Origin: Candidatus Nanopelagicales bacterium
GTDB lineage: Bacteria > Actinomycetota > Actinomycetes > S36-B12 > UBA5976
Direction of reading: 5' to 3'
Length of the DNA stretch: 33,884 nt
Assembly: GCA_030834185.1 (NCBI GenBank)
Contig: JAURFT010000011.1
Location: 1-33,884 of the forward strand
The notes below the pieces were generated by a model. The model worked only from the letters and a program-made list of their open reading frames with translations. It was not told the DNA's origin and did not search any database. Below are positions 7,748 to 16,146 of this stretch, in pieces. Position 1 is the stretch's first letter, and each line of letters begins with the position of its first letter. The translations under genes and the position numbers were made by a program.

Positions 7748-8932
7748 ATGCCAAACTTGCTACCCAAGTTTCGCAAACCTGAATTCAGCGCGAAAAAACG
7801 CCGAGTTAAACGAGCGCTAACTATTTATGATCTTCGCAATGCAGCAAAAAGCTGCACGCCAACGCCAGCTTTTGATTACACAGATGGTGCTGCTGAAGAT
7901 GAGATTAGTTTGCAGCGAGCTCGGGATGCCTATCGCAATGTGGAGTTTCAACCAAATGTGCTGCGAGATGTCTCGCAGTTAGATACTGCAGTTGATTTAT
8001 TTGGCAAAGCTTCAGCTTTTCCACTAGGGATAGCACCAACTGGATTCACTCGAATGATGAATACTGAAGGTGAAGTTGCTGGTAGCAGGGCAGCTGCAAA
8101 GTTTGGTATTCCATTCTGTCTTTCAACCATGGGCACAACTTCTATTGAAGATGTGATGCAGGCAGCGCCAACTGGTCGCAACATGTTTCAGCTTTATATG
8201 TGGAAAGACCGCGAGAAAAGCATGGCGCTAGTAGATCGGGCAGCGAAAGCAGGCGTTGACACTTTGATGTTAACCGTTGATGTTCCAGTTGCCGGGGCCA
8301 GATTGCGCGATGTGCGAAATGGCCTAACTGTGCCACCAACTTTAACTTTGAAAACAATGTTAAATGCCGCACCACGAGTTGGTTGGTGGTGGAATTTTCT
8401 AACAAAACCAAAATTGGAATTTGCTTCGCTAGGCGAATGGCCCGGCACGGTTGCTGAATTGATTGATAGCATGTTTGACCCAACTATTGATTATCAAGAT
8501 TTAAAGTGGATTCGCGAATATTGGAGCGGCAATTTAGTAGTTAAAGGCATTCAGACAGTTGAAGATGCCAAGTTAGCTTTTGATCATGGCGCTGACGCAA
8601 TTATGCTTTCAAATCATGGCGGCAGACAGCTCGATAGAGCTCCAGTGCCGCTGTATCAGTTGCAAGAAACTGTTAAAGCAGTTGGTAAAGATAAGCCAAT
8701 TCATATTGATACTGGAATTATGCATGGCGCAGATGTGGTCACTGCGCTAGCTCATGGAGCTAAGTTCGCCTGGGTAGGTCGCGCCTACCTATATGGACTG
8801 ATGGCCGGCGGCCAGTTAGGCGCGGAGCGATCACTTGAGATATTAACTAATCAAATGTCACGCACTATGAGATTATTAGGTGTAAGCAATGTGGCTGAAC
8901 TTGAGCCAAAACATGTTAAGTTTTTGCAATGA
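7748..8932 (+). CDS. FMN-dependent L-2-hydroxyacid oxidase/dehydrogenase (LldD-like)
   Basis: A 394-residue TIM-barrel flavoprotein of the lactate/glycolate oxidase family. TAGGAG precedes the ATG. FDYTDGAAEDE (N-terminal substrate-side segment), the FQLY Tyr, the LVVKG Lys, and His290/Arg293 in SNHGGRQLD are all present, so the catalytic machinery is intact. The glycine-rich loop that binds the FMN phosphate is normally DGGxRRG but reads DTGIMHG (321-327), losing the Arg; GRAYLYG follows as usual. Predicted reaction: oxidation of an L-2-hydroxyacid such as lactate to the 2-oxoacid, in keeping with the upstream E1 genes. It overlaps the next gene by 4 nt (ATGA). Confidence 0.85.
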   Translation: MPNLLPKFRKPEFSAKKRRVKRALTIYDLRNAAKSCTPTPAFDYTDGAAEDEISLQRARDAYRNVEFQPNVLRDVSQLDTAVDLFGKASAFPLGIAPTGFTRMMNTEGEVAGSRAAAKFGIPFCLSTMGTTSIEDVMQAAPTGRNMFQLYMWKDREKSMALVDRAAKAGVDTLMLTVDVPVAGARLRDVRNGLTVPPTLTLKTMLNAAPRVGWWWNFLTKPKLEFASLGEWPGTVAELIDSMFDPTIDYQDLKWIREYWSGNLVVKGIQTVEDAKLAFDHGADAIMLSNHGGRQLDRAPVPLYQLQETVKAVGKDKPIHIDTGIMHGADVVTALAHGAKFAWVGRAYLYGLMAGGQLGAERSLEILTNQMSRTMRLLGVSNVAELEPKHVKFLQ

Positions 8933-9249
8933 GCTTTGTAGTAATTGCTAAATTAACTGCAAAACCTGAAACCCAGCAGCAGCTGCAAGAATTAATAACT
9001 CAAACCGCGAAAGCAAGCTGGCTTGAAGCAGGATTGCTCAAATACATTTTAGTTAAAGACCCAAATCAACCACACAGCTTCGTATTAGTTGAATTTTTTA
9101 ACTCTGAAGCAGATTACATTCTGCACCGAGATAGCTCTCATTTAAATAACTTTAGGTCTCAAGTTTCAGAGCTGCTTGCTGGCGAGCCTGAAGTTTTCCG
9201 AGGCGCGCCAGCATTAGCCCAGCTAGATCCAAAAGCTGGGATTAATTAA
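8929..9249 (+). CDS. ABM-family (antibiotic biosynthesis monooxygenase) small protein
   Basis: A 106-residue protein with the dimeric ferredoxin-like ABM fold: an N-terminal beta strand (FVVIAKLTAKP), a helix with many Gln/Glu, a central strand followed by F-VLVEFF-SEADY, and a His-rich stretch LHRDSSHLNNF typical of the family. Members include quinol monooxygenases, LsrG-like isomerases and many unassigned proteins. It overlaps the FMN enzyme by an ATGA junction, so translation is coupled and it may act on that enzyme's product. A rhamnose-mutarotase identity was considered but the motifs fit ABM better. Its 3' end overlaps the convergent aldolase gene. Confidence 0.75.
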   Translation: MSFVVIAKLTAKPETQQQLQELITQTAKASWLEAGLLKYILVKDPNQPHSFVLVEFFNSEADYILHRDSSHLNNFRSQVSELLAGEPEVFRGAPALAQLDPKAGIN

Positions 9250-9860
9250 TAAGCTGCAATTTTTGCTAGCGCTTGCTGGGCATAAGCTTTTGCAGCGCCA
9301 ACATCACCAGTGCTAACAATCTCTTGGGTCCATAAAGCACCACCAAGGCATACCCCAACAACGCCAGCTGCAAGATACGAATTTACTTCTGCTGGAGTAA
9401 CTCCACCGGAAACTACAAGTGGTAGATCTGGCAGCGGTTCTAATACATAATTAACAAAGTCCAGCCCACCAACTGAATTGATTGGAAAAATCTTCACTGA
9501 ACTTGCGCCAAGTTGAATTGCTTTAACCATCTCAGATGGGGTTAGGCAACCTGGTGTAGTTGGAATTCCTAAATCTACCGCAGCTTTAACTACCTCAGCG
9601 TCAAGATGTGGTGAAACAATGAAGCTGCTGCCAATTTTTGCTAGCTTCTTAACTTGATCAACAGTTCTAACTGTGCCAACACCAACTCGAGCAACTCCCT
9701 CACCAATTAATTGCTCAATTACCTTTGGGGCATCTGGCACGGTCATGGTGACTTCAATTGCGATTACATCAGTATCGGCCAAGGCTCGACCTAGGGTTAA
9801 AGCATCAGCTGCTGAGTTTGTGCGCAGCACTGCGATAACTCCACGTGGTGAAGTTGTCAT
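9246..9860 (-). CDS. KDPG-type aldolase (Eda/DgoA-like)
   Basis: A 204-residue class-I aldolase of the 2-keto-3-deoxy-(6-phospho)gluconate family. Glu36 (IEVT), GVGTV (61-65), PGCLTPSE (103-110), the Schiff-base Lys123 in VKIFP, and SGGV (151-154) are all present. E. coli Eda has an Arg four residues after the catalytic Glu; here it is Thr40, as in the DgoA branch where it is also absent, so the substrate is probably not KDPG itself. Expected products are pyruvate plus an aldehyde. Its start overlaps the stop of the SDR upstream (ATGA), and both follow the LDH2-type dehydrogenase in one minus-strand unit. Confidence 0.85.
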   Translation of the reverse strand: MTTSPRGVIAVLRTNSAADALTLGRALADTDVIAIEVTMTVPDAPKVIEQLIGEGVARVGVGTVRTVDQVKKLAKIGSSFIVSPHLDAEVVKAAVDLGIPTTPGCLTPSEMVKAIQLGASSVKIFPINSVGGLDFVNYVLEPLPDLPLVVSGGVTPAEVNSYLAAGVVGVCLGGALWTQEIVSTGDVGAAKAYAQQALAKIAAY

Positions 9861-10624
9861 ACTGCAGTTAACCCCGCATCCATTACAAATAAACTGCCAT
9901 TAACAAATCTACCTTCAGGGCTAAGCAGAAATGCAATTCCGTTTGCAACTTCTTCAGGAGTTCCCATTCGTCCATCGAGCTGTCTGGCTTCCATTAATTT
10001 TCTGGTAGCTACAGGATCTGGAGCATCAGCTAATATTTTTGCAATCCAAGTTGAATCTACAGTTCCAGGCGCAATTGCATTTATTCGAATTCCCTCAGCT
10101 GCATGGTCGGCGCAGATTGCTCTCGTAAGGCCTGCAACCCCTGCTTTTGAGGCGCAATATGCAACCCGGTTCTTCAAACCAATAATTGATGCTGCTGAAG
10201 CCACATTCACAATCTCCCCACCGCCAGCTGCAACCATTTTGGGTACAAAGTATTTACACATCACAAAAACTGCTTTGAGATTTATATCTATTGTTAAATC
10301 CCACTCATCAAATGAAGTGCTTTCTACATTTCGTGCAAAACCTACACCGGCATTATTAATTAGTTGATCAACCACAGCTCCAGCTAATGCAGCATCTAGC
10401 GCTGGAATTATTTGATCTGATTTACTCAGATCCAAAACTAATGATTTAGTTTTTGCTCCTAGCGCACTTAGCTCTGCTACTGCAGCTTCAAGTGGGGCTT
10501 CATCTTTGTCTAGGATAAACAAATCGTGACCAGAGCTGGCCAGTTTTCTCGCAGTTGCTAATCCAATTCCGTTGGCAGCACCTGTGATTAGAACTAACTT
10601 TTTAGTACTATCTGAATAACTCAT
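9857..10624 (-). CDS. Classical SDR dehydrogenase (NAD-type)
   Basis: A 255-residue SDR with TGAANGIG (14-21), NNAG (90-93), Ser143, and Tyr156/Lys160 in YCASK: all catalytic residues intact. Asp40 at the end of beta-2 (ILDKD) predicts NAD. GGAAAA precedes the ATG. It is translationally coupled to the aldolase. Sequence alone does not name the substrate. L-fucose/L-rhamnose-type sugar dehydrogenases and 2-keto-3-deoxy-acid dehydrogenases fall in this group, and the aldolase partner suggests it works on a sugar or deoxy-sugar acid. Confidence 0.82.
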   Translation of the reverse strand: MSYSDSTKKLVLITGAANGIGLATARKLASSGHDLFILDKDEAPLEAAVAELSALGAKTKSLVLDLSKSDQIIPALDAALAGAVVDQLINNAGVGFARNVESTSFDEWDLTIDINLKAVFVMCKYFVPKMVAAGGGEIVNVASAASIIGLKNRVAYCASKAGVAGLTRAICADHAAEGIRINAIAPGTVDSTWIAKILADAPDPVATRKLMEARQLDGRMGTPEEVANGIAFLLSPEGRFVNGSLFVMDAGLTAV

Positions 10625-10688
10625 AATTTTCCAATCATTGAAGTGACATAACTATAGAAAAATTTTGTAGCACTCGTCAATGGCCTAG

Positions 10689-11705
10689 TCAACTGGTTGC
10701 AAGTTCTTGCAAGGAATTCCACACCGCAGTTGAAACTGTCAAATGAGTTGTAACTTTCGCACGATTTGCATTCTCAATATCTCCTGGAATCAAAACTGGA
10801 TTTGCAGGATCGCTTGGTTTAGTTGCTCGTACAACTTCTGTAGCATGATCAACATCAACTAAGAACAAATCCATTGGAACAAGTGCGGTTGGGTCCATTG
10901 CAATTAAAACGGTTCCCCAACCATAGGTGTAATTAGGGCTGACATTTGGATGGATCTGGGAGAGTGAGCCGCCAAGTAGTTCGATCATCAAAGTCAAGCA
11001 GTAACCCTTATGCCCTCCAAATGGCAGCAGTGAGCCACCGTTATAAAAGTCATTTGGATCTTGGCTTGGATTTCCCGCAGCATCAATTACCGTATTTGGG
11101 GGAATTTGTTGCCCATTGGCTTTAGCAACTCGCAGTTTGCCCTCAGCGCTAGCTGCTGTTGCAAAATCAATTACTACCGGCTTTGCTGAAGTTGGAATTG
11201 ATGCTGCAAATGGGTTGGTACCAAAAAGTCGCTCTCTGCCACCAAAAGCTGCAACAGCTGGATCCCCGTTGCACCACATCATTGCTATCAAGTCTTGGTT
11301 GGCTAGGTGCTCAACGTATTCACCAAGTCGTCCGATGTGATTGCAGTTTTGAATTGTGGCAACAGCAATTCCAGTTGTTTTTGCCTTTTTGGTAACTTGC
11401 TCCACAGCTAGCTGACATGCAATCTGACCCCAACCCCATGCCCCATCAATTACTACTGCAGAAGTTGTTTCAGACTTCACATATGGTGAGACATCGGCTT
11501 TAACTGACCCTTCAACTACAGAGCTTGAGTACTGTAGTAACCGAATTAGTCCATGTGATGCATGACCAACTGCTTGCGCTTCGATGAGTGAGTCAGTAAT
11601 TAGTTGTGCATACTTAACAGGAGTTCCCACTTTAACTAATAACTTTATTCCGAGCTCTCTAGCTTCTGGTAACGGTACCTCTTTATTAACACTAACATCA
11701 CTCAT
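10689..11705 (-). CDS. LDH2/malate dehydrogenase-family NAD(P)H oxidoreductase
   Basis: A 338-residue member of the malate/L-lactate dehydrogenase (LDH2, YlbC/YiaK) family, unrelated to Rossmann LDHs. GHASHGLIRL near residue 50, NCNHIGRLGEY with the catalytic His, RLFGTNPFA, and PFGGHKGYCL are diagnostic. Members oxidise malate, lactate, sulfolactate or ureidoglycolate, or reduce 2,3-diketo-L-gulonate. It is divergent from an FGGY kinase at 11824, recalling the E. coli yiaK-lyxK neighbourhood, but that is only an analogy. A gap of 64 nt separates it from the downstream SDR/aldolase pair. AGGAGAGTT lies just before its ATG. Confidence 0.85.
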   Translation of the reverse strand: MSDVSVNKEVPLPEARELGIKLLVKVGTPVKYAQLITDSLIEAQAVGHASHGLIRLLQYSSSVVEGSVKADVSPYVKSETTSAVVIDGAWGWGQIACQLAVEQVTKKAKTTGIAVATIQNCNHIGRLGEYVEHLANQDLIAMMWCNGDPAVAAFGGRERLFGTNPFAASIPTSAKPVVIDFATAASAEGKLRVAKANGQQIPPNTVIDAAGNPSQDPNDFYNGGSLLPFGGHKGYCLTLMIELLGGSLSQIHPNVSPNYTYGWGTVLIAMDPTALVPMDLFLVDVDHATEVVRATKPSDPANPVLIPGDIENANRAKVTTHLTVSTAVWNSLQELATS

Positions 11706-11823
11706 AACTCTCCTAATGTTTACGAGTTAGTTAAAGCATACAAATTAGTTTAATATATTTCTTGTTTTAACTAAGATTACAATTTACGCTGATACTCAAT
11801 AATTTAGTTAATTGGAGTGATTC
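11706..11823. promoter_or_regulatory. Divergent promoter region with TTAGTTAA repeats
   Basis: An AT-rich 118-nt region between the divergent LDH2-type gene and the FGGY kinase. TTAGTTAA occurs at 11727-11734 and 11804-11811, in reverse as TTAACTAA at 11767-11774, and with one extra T at 11745-11753. The last overlaps the leader next to the kinase ribosome site (GGAGTG). The spacing suggests a multi-site operator, though so simple a motif could arise by chance in AT-rich DNA. Confidence 0.35.
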
Positions 11824-13293
11824 GTGTCCGAGCAGGTATTAGTTGGATTGGATGTAGGAACATCATCGGTAAAAGCATTATTTATCACGACAACTGGTGA
11901 AGTTTTAAGGCGAGTTGAACATAAGCTGACCACTAAATATGAATCGGGCGGAGTTGCCGAACAATCAGCAACTGATTACTGGGATGCAGTTAAGAGCATA
12001 TTTGCACAGGCGGCCGATTTGGCTAGTAAGGTAATTGCAATTGGACTCTCTGGGCAAACACCTTCGGTGGTTTGTATTGATCAAATGGGGGAGCCAACAT
12101 TTCCAGTTTTAATCTGGCAAGACAGTAGAGCAACACTTGAAGCTGCAAAGCTAGTTGAACGATTTGGAAACCCAGCTCCATGGATTGGCACTTCGCTGCC
12201 ATGGGCTCCATCTGGCTGTCCTGCAAAATTATTTTGGATTGCGCAGAACCATCAGGAGGTGCTTAATCAAACTAGATGGGTGCTACAACCAAAAGACTAC
12301 CTAGGTTTTAAATTAACTGGATCCGCAATTTCAGATCCTTGGTCATCTAAAGGACTTTGCAATGTGCTAACTAGCGCTGCAATACCTGAAGTATTTGAGT
12401 TTATAGGTTGGGATACAGCCGTACTTCCTGTCATAAAATCAGGGACTGCAACTAGAGGAAATGTTTCAGCTGCAGCAGCTGCACAGTTAGGACTGAATAC
12501 CGCTGAGATTCCCGTGAGCGTTGGGCTATCAGATGCAATGTGTGGAATGCTTTCAATAGGGGCGTTAACTGAATCAAAAGCCTTTATTATTACTGGAACT
12601 TCAGCGATTGTAGGAATATCTACAGATCAAGATATTCAAGATGCGCAAGGATTGTATGTAATTCCAAAAACTTGCTCACCAACCACTGTGGTTTATGGCC
12701 CCACCCAGTCAAGTGGTGCTGCAGTTGATTGGGTAGCGAAGTTGTTTAATATTTCAATAGCTGAAGTCATGGCTGAAGCAGATCAGGCAAATTTAGAATC
12801 CGTGCCAATTTTCTTGCCATACATAAGTGGCGAGCGCGCACCGATATGGCGAACTGATATTCGTGGCTCATTTAATTTTGTTGATGCAGCAGCAGCGCGC
12901 TCTGAGTTTCTTGCAGCTGTGCTGGAAGGGATATCGCTTGCTGAACGTTCAGTTTTGGAGGTAGCCGCCCAAAAATTAGGAATCGAATTTGGCGACATTA
13001 CTTTGGGAGGGCATGCTGGTAACGATCACAGATGGGACCCAATTAGGTTGCGCACGCTCGGGAAAAACTTAGTTAGAAAAACTGATATCGATTCCACCAC
13101 TAGAGGTTCCGCAATTCTGGCACTAGTTTTGCTCACAGGATCCGTAGTCGACTCGGTCGCCGCATTAAGCCCAGCGAGTGAAATTTCAGCACCGGTAGGG
13201 GCAGATAACGATTACTCATCGAAAAAGTATGAGCTTTTTTTAAAATTACGCGCTGCCACTTTAGAGTTAATCGATACCAGAAATCAAAGCTAA
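11824..13293 (+). CDS. FGGY-family carbohydrate kinase
   Basis: A 489-residue sugar kinase starting at GTG 11824 with GGAGTG upstream. The N-terminal phosphate loop is GLDVGTSS (8-15) with Asp10; GLSGQTP, WQDSR (98-102), the catalytic-base candidate Asp237 (GLSDAMCG), TGTSAIVG (258-265) and the adenosine motif GGHAGND follow in family order. It phosphorylates a sugar, ketose or polyol with ATP. It is nearest in layout to xylulokinase-type members, but FGGY substrates range from xylulose to glycerol and erythritol and cannot be chosen here. It lies 117 nt upstream of the Dpp-type transporter on the same strand and may share its transcript. Confidence 0.88.
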   Translation: MSEQVLVGLDVGTSSVKALFITTTGEVLRRVEHKLTTKYESGGVAEQSATDYWDAVKSIFAQAADLASKVIAIGLSGQTPSVVCIDQMGEPTFPVLIWQDSRATLEAAKLVERFGNPAPWIGTSLPWAPSGCPAKLFWIAQNHQEVLNQTRWVLQPKDYLGFKLTGSAISDPWSSKGLCNVLTSAAIPEVFEFIGWDTAVLPVIKSGTATRGNVSAAAAAQLGLNTAEIPVSVGLSDAMCGMLSIGALTESKAFIITGTSAIVGISTDQDIQDAQGLYVIPKTCSPTTVVYGPTQSSGAAVDWVAKLFNISIAEVMAEADQANLESVPIFLPYISGERAPIWRTDIRGSFNFVDAAAARSEFLAAVLEGISLAERSVLEVAAQKLGIEFGDITLGGHAGNDHRWDPIRLRTLGKNLVRKTDIDSTTRGSAILALVLLTGSVVDSVAALSPASEISAPVGADNDYSSKKYELFLKLRAATLELIDTRNQS

Positions 13294-13410
13294 ATTTTCA
13301 AAAATTGTGAATAGGAATTTATCTCGTCCTGCATTGCTAATTACCCTAGTTGTTTGAGAGGATTCCAGTCTCATCGTTCGTATTGGGCTTTCGATGGGAT
13401 AGGAGGATAA

Positions 13411-15033
13411 ATGTTTAAATTGATTGGCAAGCGTGCAACGGTGCTACTTGCATCGTTTGTAATCACTGCTTCAGGTCTTGCAATGGTGCAAACTGCAAAT
13501 GCAGCAACAAGTGCACGTTGTAACCTGAACACTAAGGTGGCACAAGCAGTCTGTAATGAAGTTATTTATGGTGCCGTAGCTCGTGTTGGTGGTTTAGACC
13601 GCAAGACACCAAGCACCGGCGGTTATGTAGATTCACAGATGGCATACATAACTCAAGGTCAGCTATATCGTTTTGATGAGAACCTAGTTCCTCGACGCGA
13701 TTTAGTTACCAAGAAAGTTACATCCAAAAACAAATTAACTATTACCTTGACCTTGAGAACTGCTAGTTATTCTGATGGCACACCGGTTCGTGCTCAAGAT
13801 GCAGTTGTTTCTTATCAGCGCTGGGTTGCTTCGGCTCAGTCACCTGCGTACATTCAAAAAGTGGCAAGTATGAAAGCTTTGAATGCACAAACTCTTCGAA
13901 TTAAGTTAAAGTCAACGTATCCAGATTTAGACTTTGCGTTAGCTTCGGAGTTTTTTGGCTTGCATCCAGCAAATAAAATCAATACTCCTGCTAAGGCAGC
14001 TGCTTACTTCAGAAATCCGGTCTCAGCTGGACCAATGAAAGTAAAGACTTTTACTCCTGGTGCAGAGACATTCGTCGCTGTTGCAAATCCTAGATATTGG
14101 GCCAAGCCAGTTGTTAAGACATTGAAGGTAGTTCACATTCCTGACGCAACTTCTCGTCAGTTAGCTTTACAACAGGGAACAGTTGATTATGTGTTTGAAT
14201 TACCACTAACTGCGCAATCTCAAGCAGCATCATCAACCGTAAAGATCTTCCCGCACTTTGATCCAGGTTCATTTAAGTTGTCAATCAACATGCGAGATGA
14301 CCTACAACCAAACGCTGCGCTAAAAGATGCTCGGGTTCGTCGCGCAATCTCACTTGCGTTGGATCGCAACCAGATCATGCGAGTTGCATTTGCTAATTTG
14401 TCCAAGCCAAACTGCGGATACCAATTCAACGTTAATAACCCGCTATATGTTTGTTCACTACCAAAAGACGGTGCTCGAGATCTCACAGCAGCGCGTCAAT
14501 TGATGCAACAAGCCGGTTATGCAAATGGGTTCAAAATGACCATGATCTATCCAAACCGAGTGCTGTGGCCAGAAGCTAATGCGATCGTAAAGAGTAATCT
14601 TGCCGATATCGGCATTGATGTGACTTTGCGTCCCGAGCCAGATGCAAACATGGGACCAATTCTCACCGTTCAAAAGGACTGGGAAATCATGTGGTTTGGA
14701 AACAACGCTGCAACCCCAATTCTTCAACTATCAAACTGGTTTGCAATTGGTGGATTGTGGGCTGGTTTCGTTGGCAAGGGAGTAGCTACAAATCCAGATG
14801 ATGTCGAGTTGAATCGACTATTGGATCAAGCAGGTTCCGAGACTAGCCTGAAGAAGCGAAGAGCTATCCTTTTGGAATTGGAGAAGAAGGCATATGAGTC
14901 TTCCCACTTCATTCCTATTGGCACTCGCTATCGCTTATCGGGAACAAAGCTTGCTCCAGGAATTGCACAACCTCAAATTCCAGGTGACCTTTGGTTCCAC
15001 ATTGGCACAAATCCCCCTCTTCCAAAGAAGTAA
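13411..15033 (+). CDS. Family-5 (Dpp/Opp-type) ABC solute-binding protein
   Basis: A 540-residue extracellular binding protein preceded by a strong ribosome site (TAGGAGGATAA). The N-terminus has basic residues (FKLIGKR), a hydrophobic core and an ANA-A signal-peptidase I site near residue 32; there is no lipobox, so anchoring in a single-membrane actinobacterium is unclear. The mature part shows SBP_bac_5 features: a YRFDENL-type opening, LRTASYSDGTPVRAQDAV, and VRRAISLALDRNQI. It is the first gene of a five-gene transporter set. Although the family is named for peptides and nickel, members also bind oligosaccharides and opines; island context favours a sugar-acid-related ligand. Confidence 0.88.
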   Translation: MFKLIGKRATVLLASFVITASGLAMVQTANAATSARCNLNTKVAQAVCNEVIYGAVARVGGLDRKTPSTGGYVDSQMAYITQGQLYRFDENLVPRRDLVTKKVTSKNKLTITLTLRTASYSDGTPVRAQDAVVSYQRWVASAQSPAYIQKVASMKALNAQTLRIKLKSTYPDLDFALASEFFGLHPANKINTPAKAAAYFRNPVSAGPMKVKTFTPGAETFVAVANPRYWAKPVVKTLKVVHIPDATSRQLALQQGTVDYVFELPLTAQSQAASSTVKIFPHFDPGSFKLSINMRDDLQPNAALKDARVRRAISLALDRNQIMRVAFANLSKPNCGYQFNVNNPLYVCSLPKDGARDLTAARQLMQQAGYANGFKMTMIYPNRVLWPEANAIVKSNLADIGIDVTLRPEPDANMGPILTVQKDWEIMWFGNNAATPILQLSNWFAIGGLWAGFVGKGVATNPDDVELNRLLDQAGSETSLKKRRAILLELEKKAYESSHFIPIGTRYRLSGTKLAPGIAQPQIPGDLWFHIGTNPPLPKK

Positions 15034-15077
15034 TTGAGCGCATATACGCTTAATTAAAGCTCAATTGGGATAGTCCA

Positions 15078-15113
15078 CAGTAGGAGAGACGATTTAAATC
15101 GTCTCTCCTACTG
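15078..15113. promoter_or_regulatory. 36-bp perfect palindrome between binding protein and permease
   Basis: An uninterrupted 18+18 palindrome (starts CAGTAGGAGA, ends TCTCCTACTG) in the 117-nt gap after the binding-protein gene. As RNA it would form a very stable hairpin with a small AU loop. No T-run follows, so it is not a standard intrinsic terminator. It probably stabilises the 3' end of the binding-protein mRNA or partly terminates, giving more binding protein than permease; alternatively it is a DNA-binding site. Confidence 0.7.
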
Positions 15114-15150
15114 CTGGGGAGATGTACACTAATTTTGATGGGAGAATTGC

Positions 15151-16146
15151 TTGAACACTGTTAATGAAAAAGTAAATAAAACTGCTGAAAAAGGCGTAGA
15201 TAATCGAAAAGTCTTCGCTTATAGAGTCGGAATTAGATTTATTCGCTCTATTGCAGTTGCTTTTTGGGTGACAGTGATCGCTTTTACGCTGATACGTCTT
15301 GCACCAGGAGATCCGGCTCAGGCCAGATTAGGTGCAGCAGCTGAACCAGAGGCAGTTGAAGCGCTGCGAAAGCAACTGGGGCTAGATGTAAATCCACTTG
15401 AACAGTTTTTTAACTTCTTCCGAGGTTTGATCAAAGGCGATATGGGTATATCGCTGCAATTTGACCGTGAAGTTACAGACATTATTTTTACTGCACTTCC
15501 AGTTACATTATGGTTAATTGGCTTCTCAGTTTTAATCTCTATATTTGTTGCGATTCCGATTGCTTTGTTTGTTGCCACTTCAAACAATGTGCTTATTGCT
15601 TATATTTTTAGATCTACAACTGCGATATCAATTGCGCTACCAAATTTCTTTATTGCGTTACTTGGCATTCTTATATTTTCTATTAGATATAACTGGGCCC
15701 CACTTCTTGGTTACACGCCAAGTTTTCCAGAGAACTTGAAATACCTATGGCTTCCGGCATTAGTTAATGCAACAACGCTTGTAGCCATTTTGTCGCGCGT
15801 TCTTTATAGCTCTATTTCAGATACGCTTAAAGAAGAGTTTGTAGAAACTGGTGTTATCCGAGGTATCAAGCGTCCTCGCTTCTTCTGGTTCTATATCTTG
15901 AAGCCATCTTTAGCACCAACAGTTGTTCTACTCAGCTACATAATGGGAGTCATGCTTGGCACCACAATAATTATGGAGTCGATATTTGCACTTCCTGGCA
16001 TTGGTACAGAGCTAATTACAGCCGTGATATCTCGTGATTATCCAACTGTGCAGGGCATCACCTTTATATTTGGCATTATTGTGGTTTTCTTCAGTTTCTT
16101 TGGCGATCTAATGGCATATTGGCTAGACAGGCGAGTGAAGTTCTAA
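15151..16146 (+). CDS. DppB-type ABC permease
   Basis: A 331-residue inner-membrane protein with about six membrane segments; the first begins near residue 27 after a charged, Asn/Lys-rich N-terminal tail. The start is TTG 15151 with GGGAGAA upstream. LIRLAPGDPAQARLG near the N-terminus is the DppB/OppB hallmark, and EFVETGVIRGIKR is the EAA loop that contacts the ATPases. It pairs with the DppC-type permease, whose ATG overlaps this gene's TAA (TAATG). Confidence 0.9.
   Translation: MNTVNEKVNKTAEKGVDNRKVFAYRVGIRFIRSIAVAFWVTVIAFTLIRLAPGDPAQARLGAAAEPEAVEALRKQLGLDVNPLEQFFNFFRGLIKGDMGISLQFDREVTDIIFTALPVTLWLIGFSVLISIFVAIPIALFVATSNNVLIAYIFRSTTAISIALPNFFIALLGILIFSIRYNWAPLLGYTPSFPENLKYLWLPALVNATTLVAILSRVLYSSISDTLKEEFVETGVIRGIKRPRFFWFYILKPSLAPTVVLLSYIMGVMLGTTIIMESIFALPGIGTELITAVISRDYPTVQGITFIFGIIVVFFSFFGDLMAYWLDRRVKF

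Noticed and set aside
15078-15113. Palindrome as an ordinary Rho-independent terminator
   Set aside because: No run of T follows either arm and the downstream permease, on the same strand, belongs to the same transporter.
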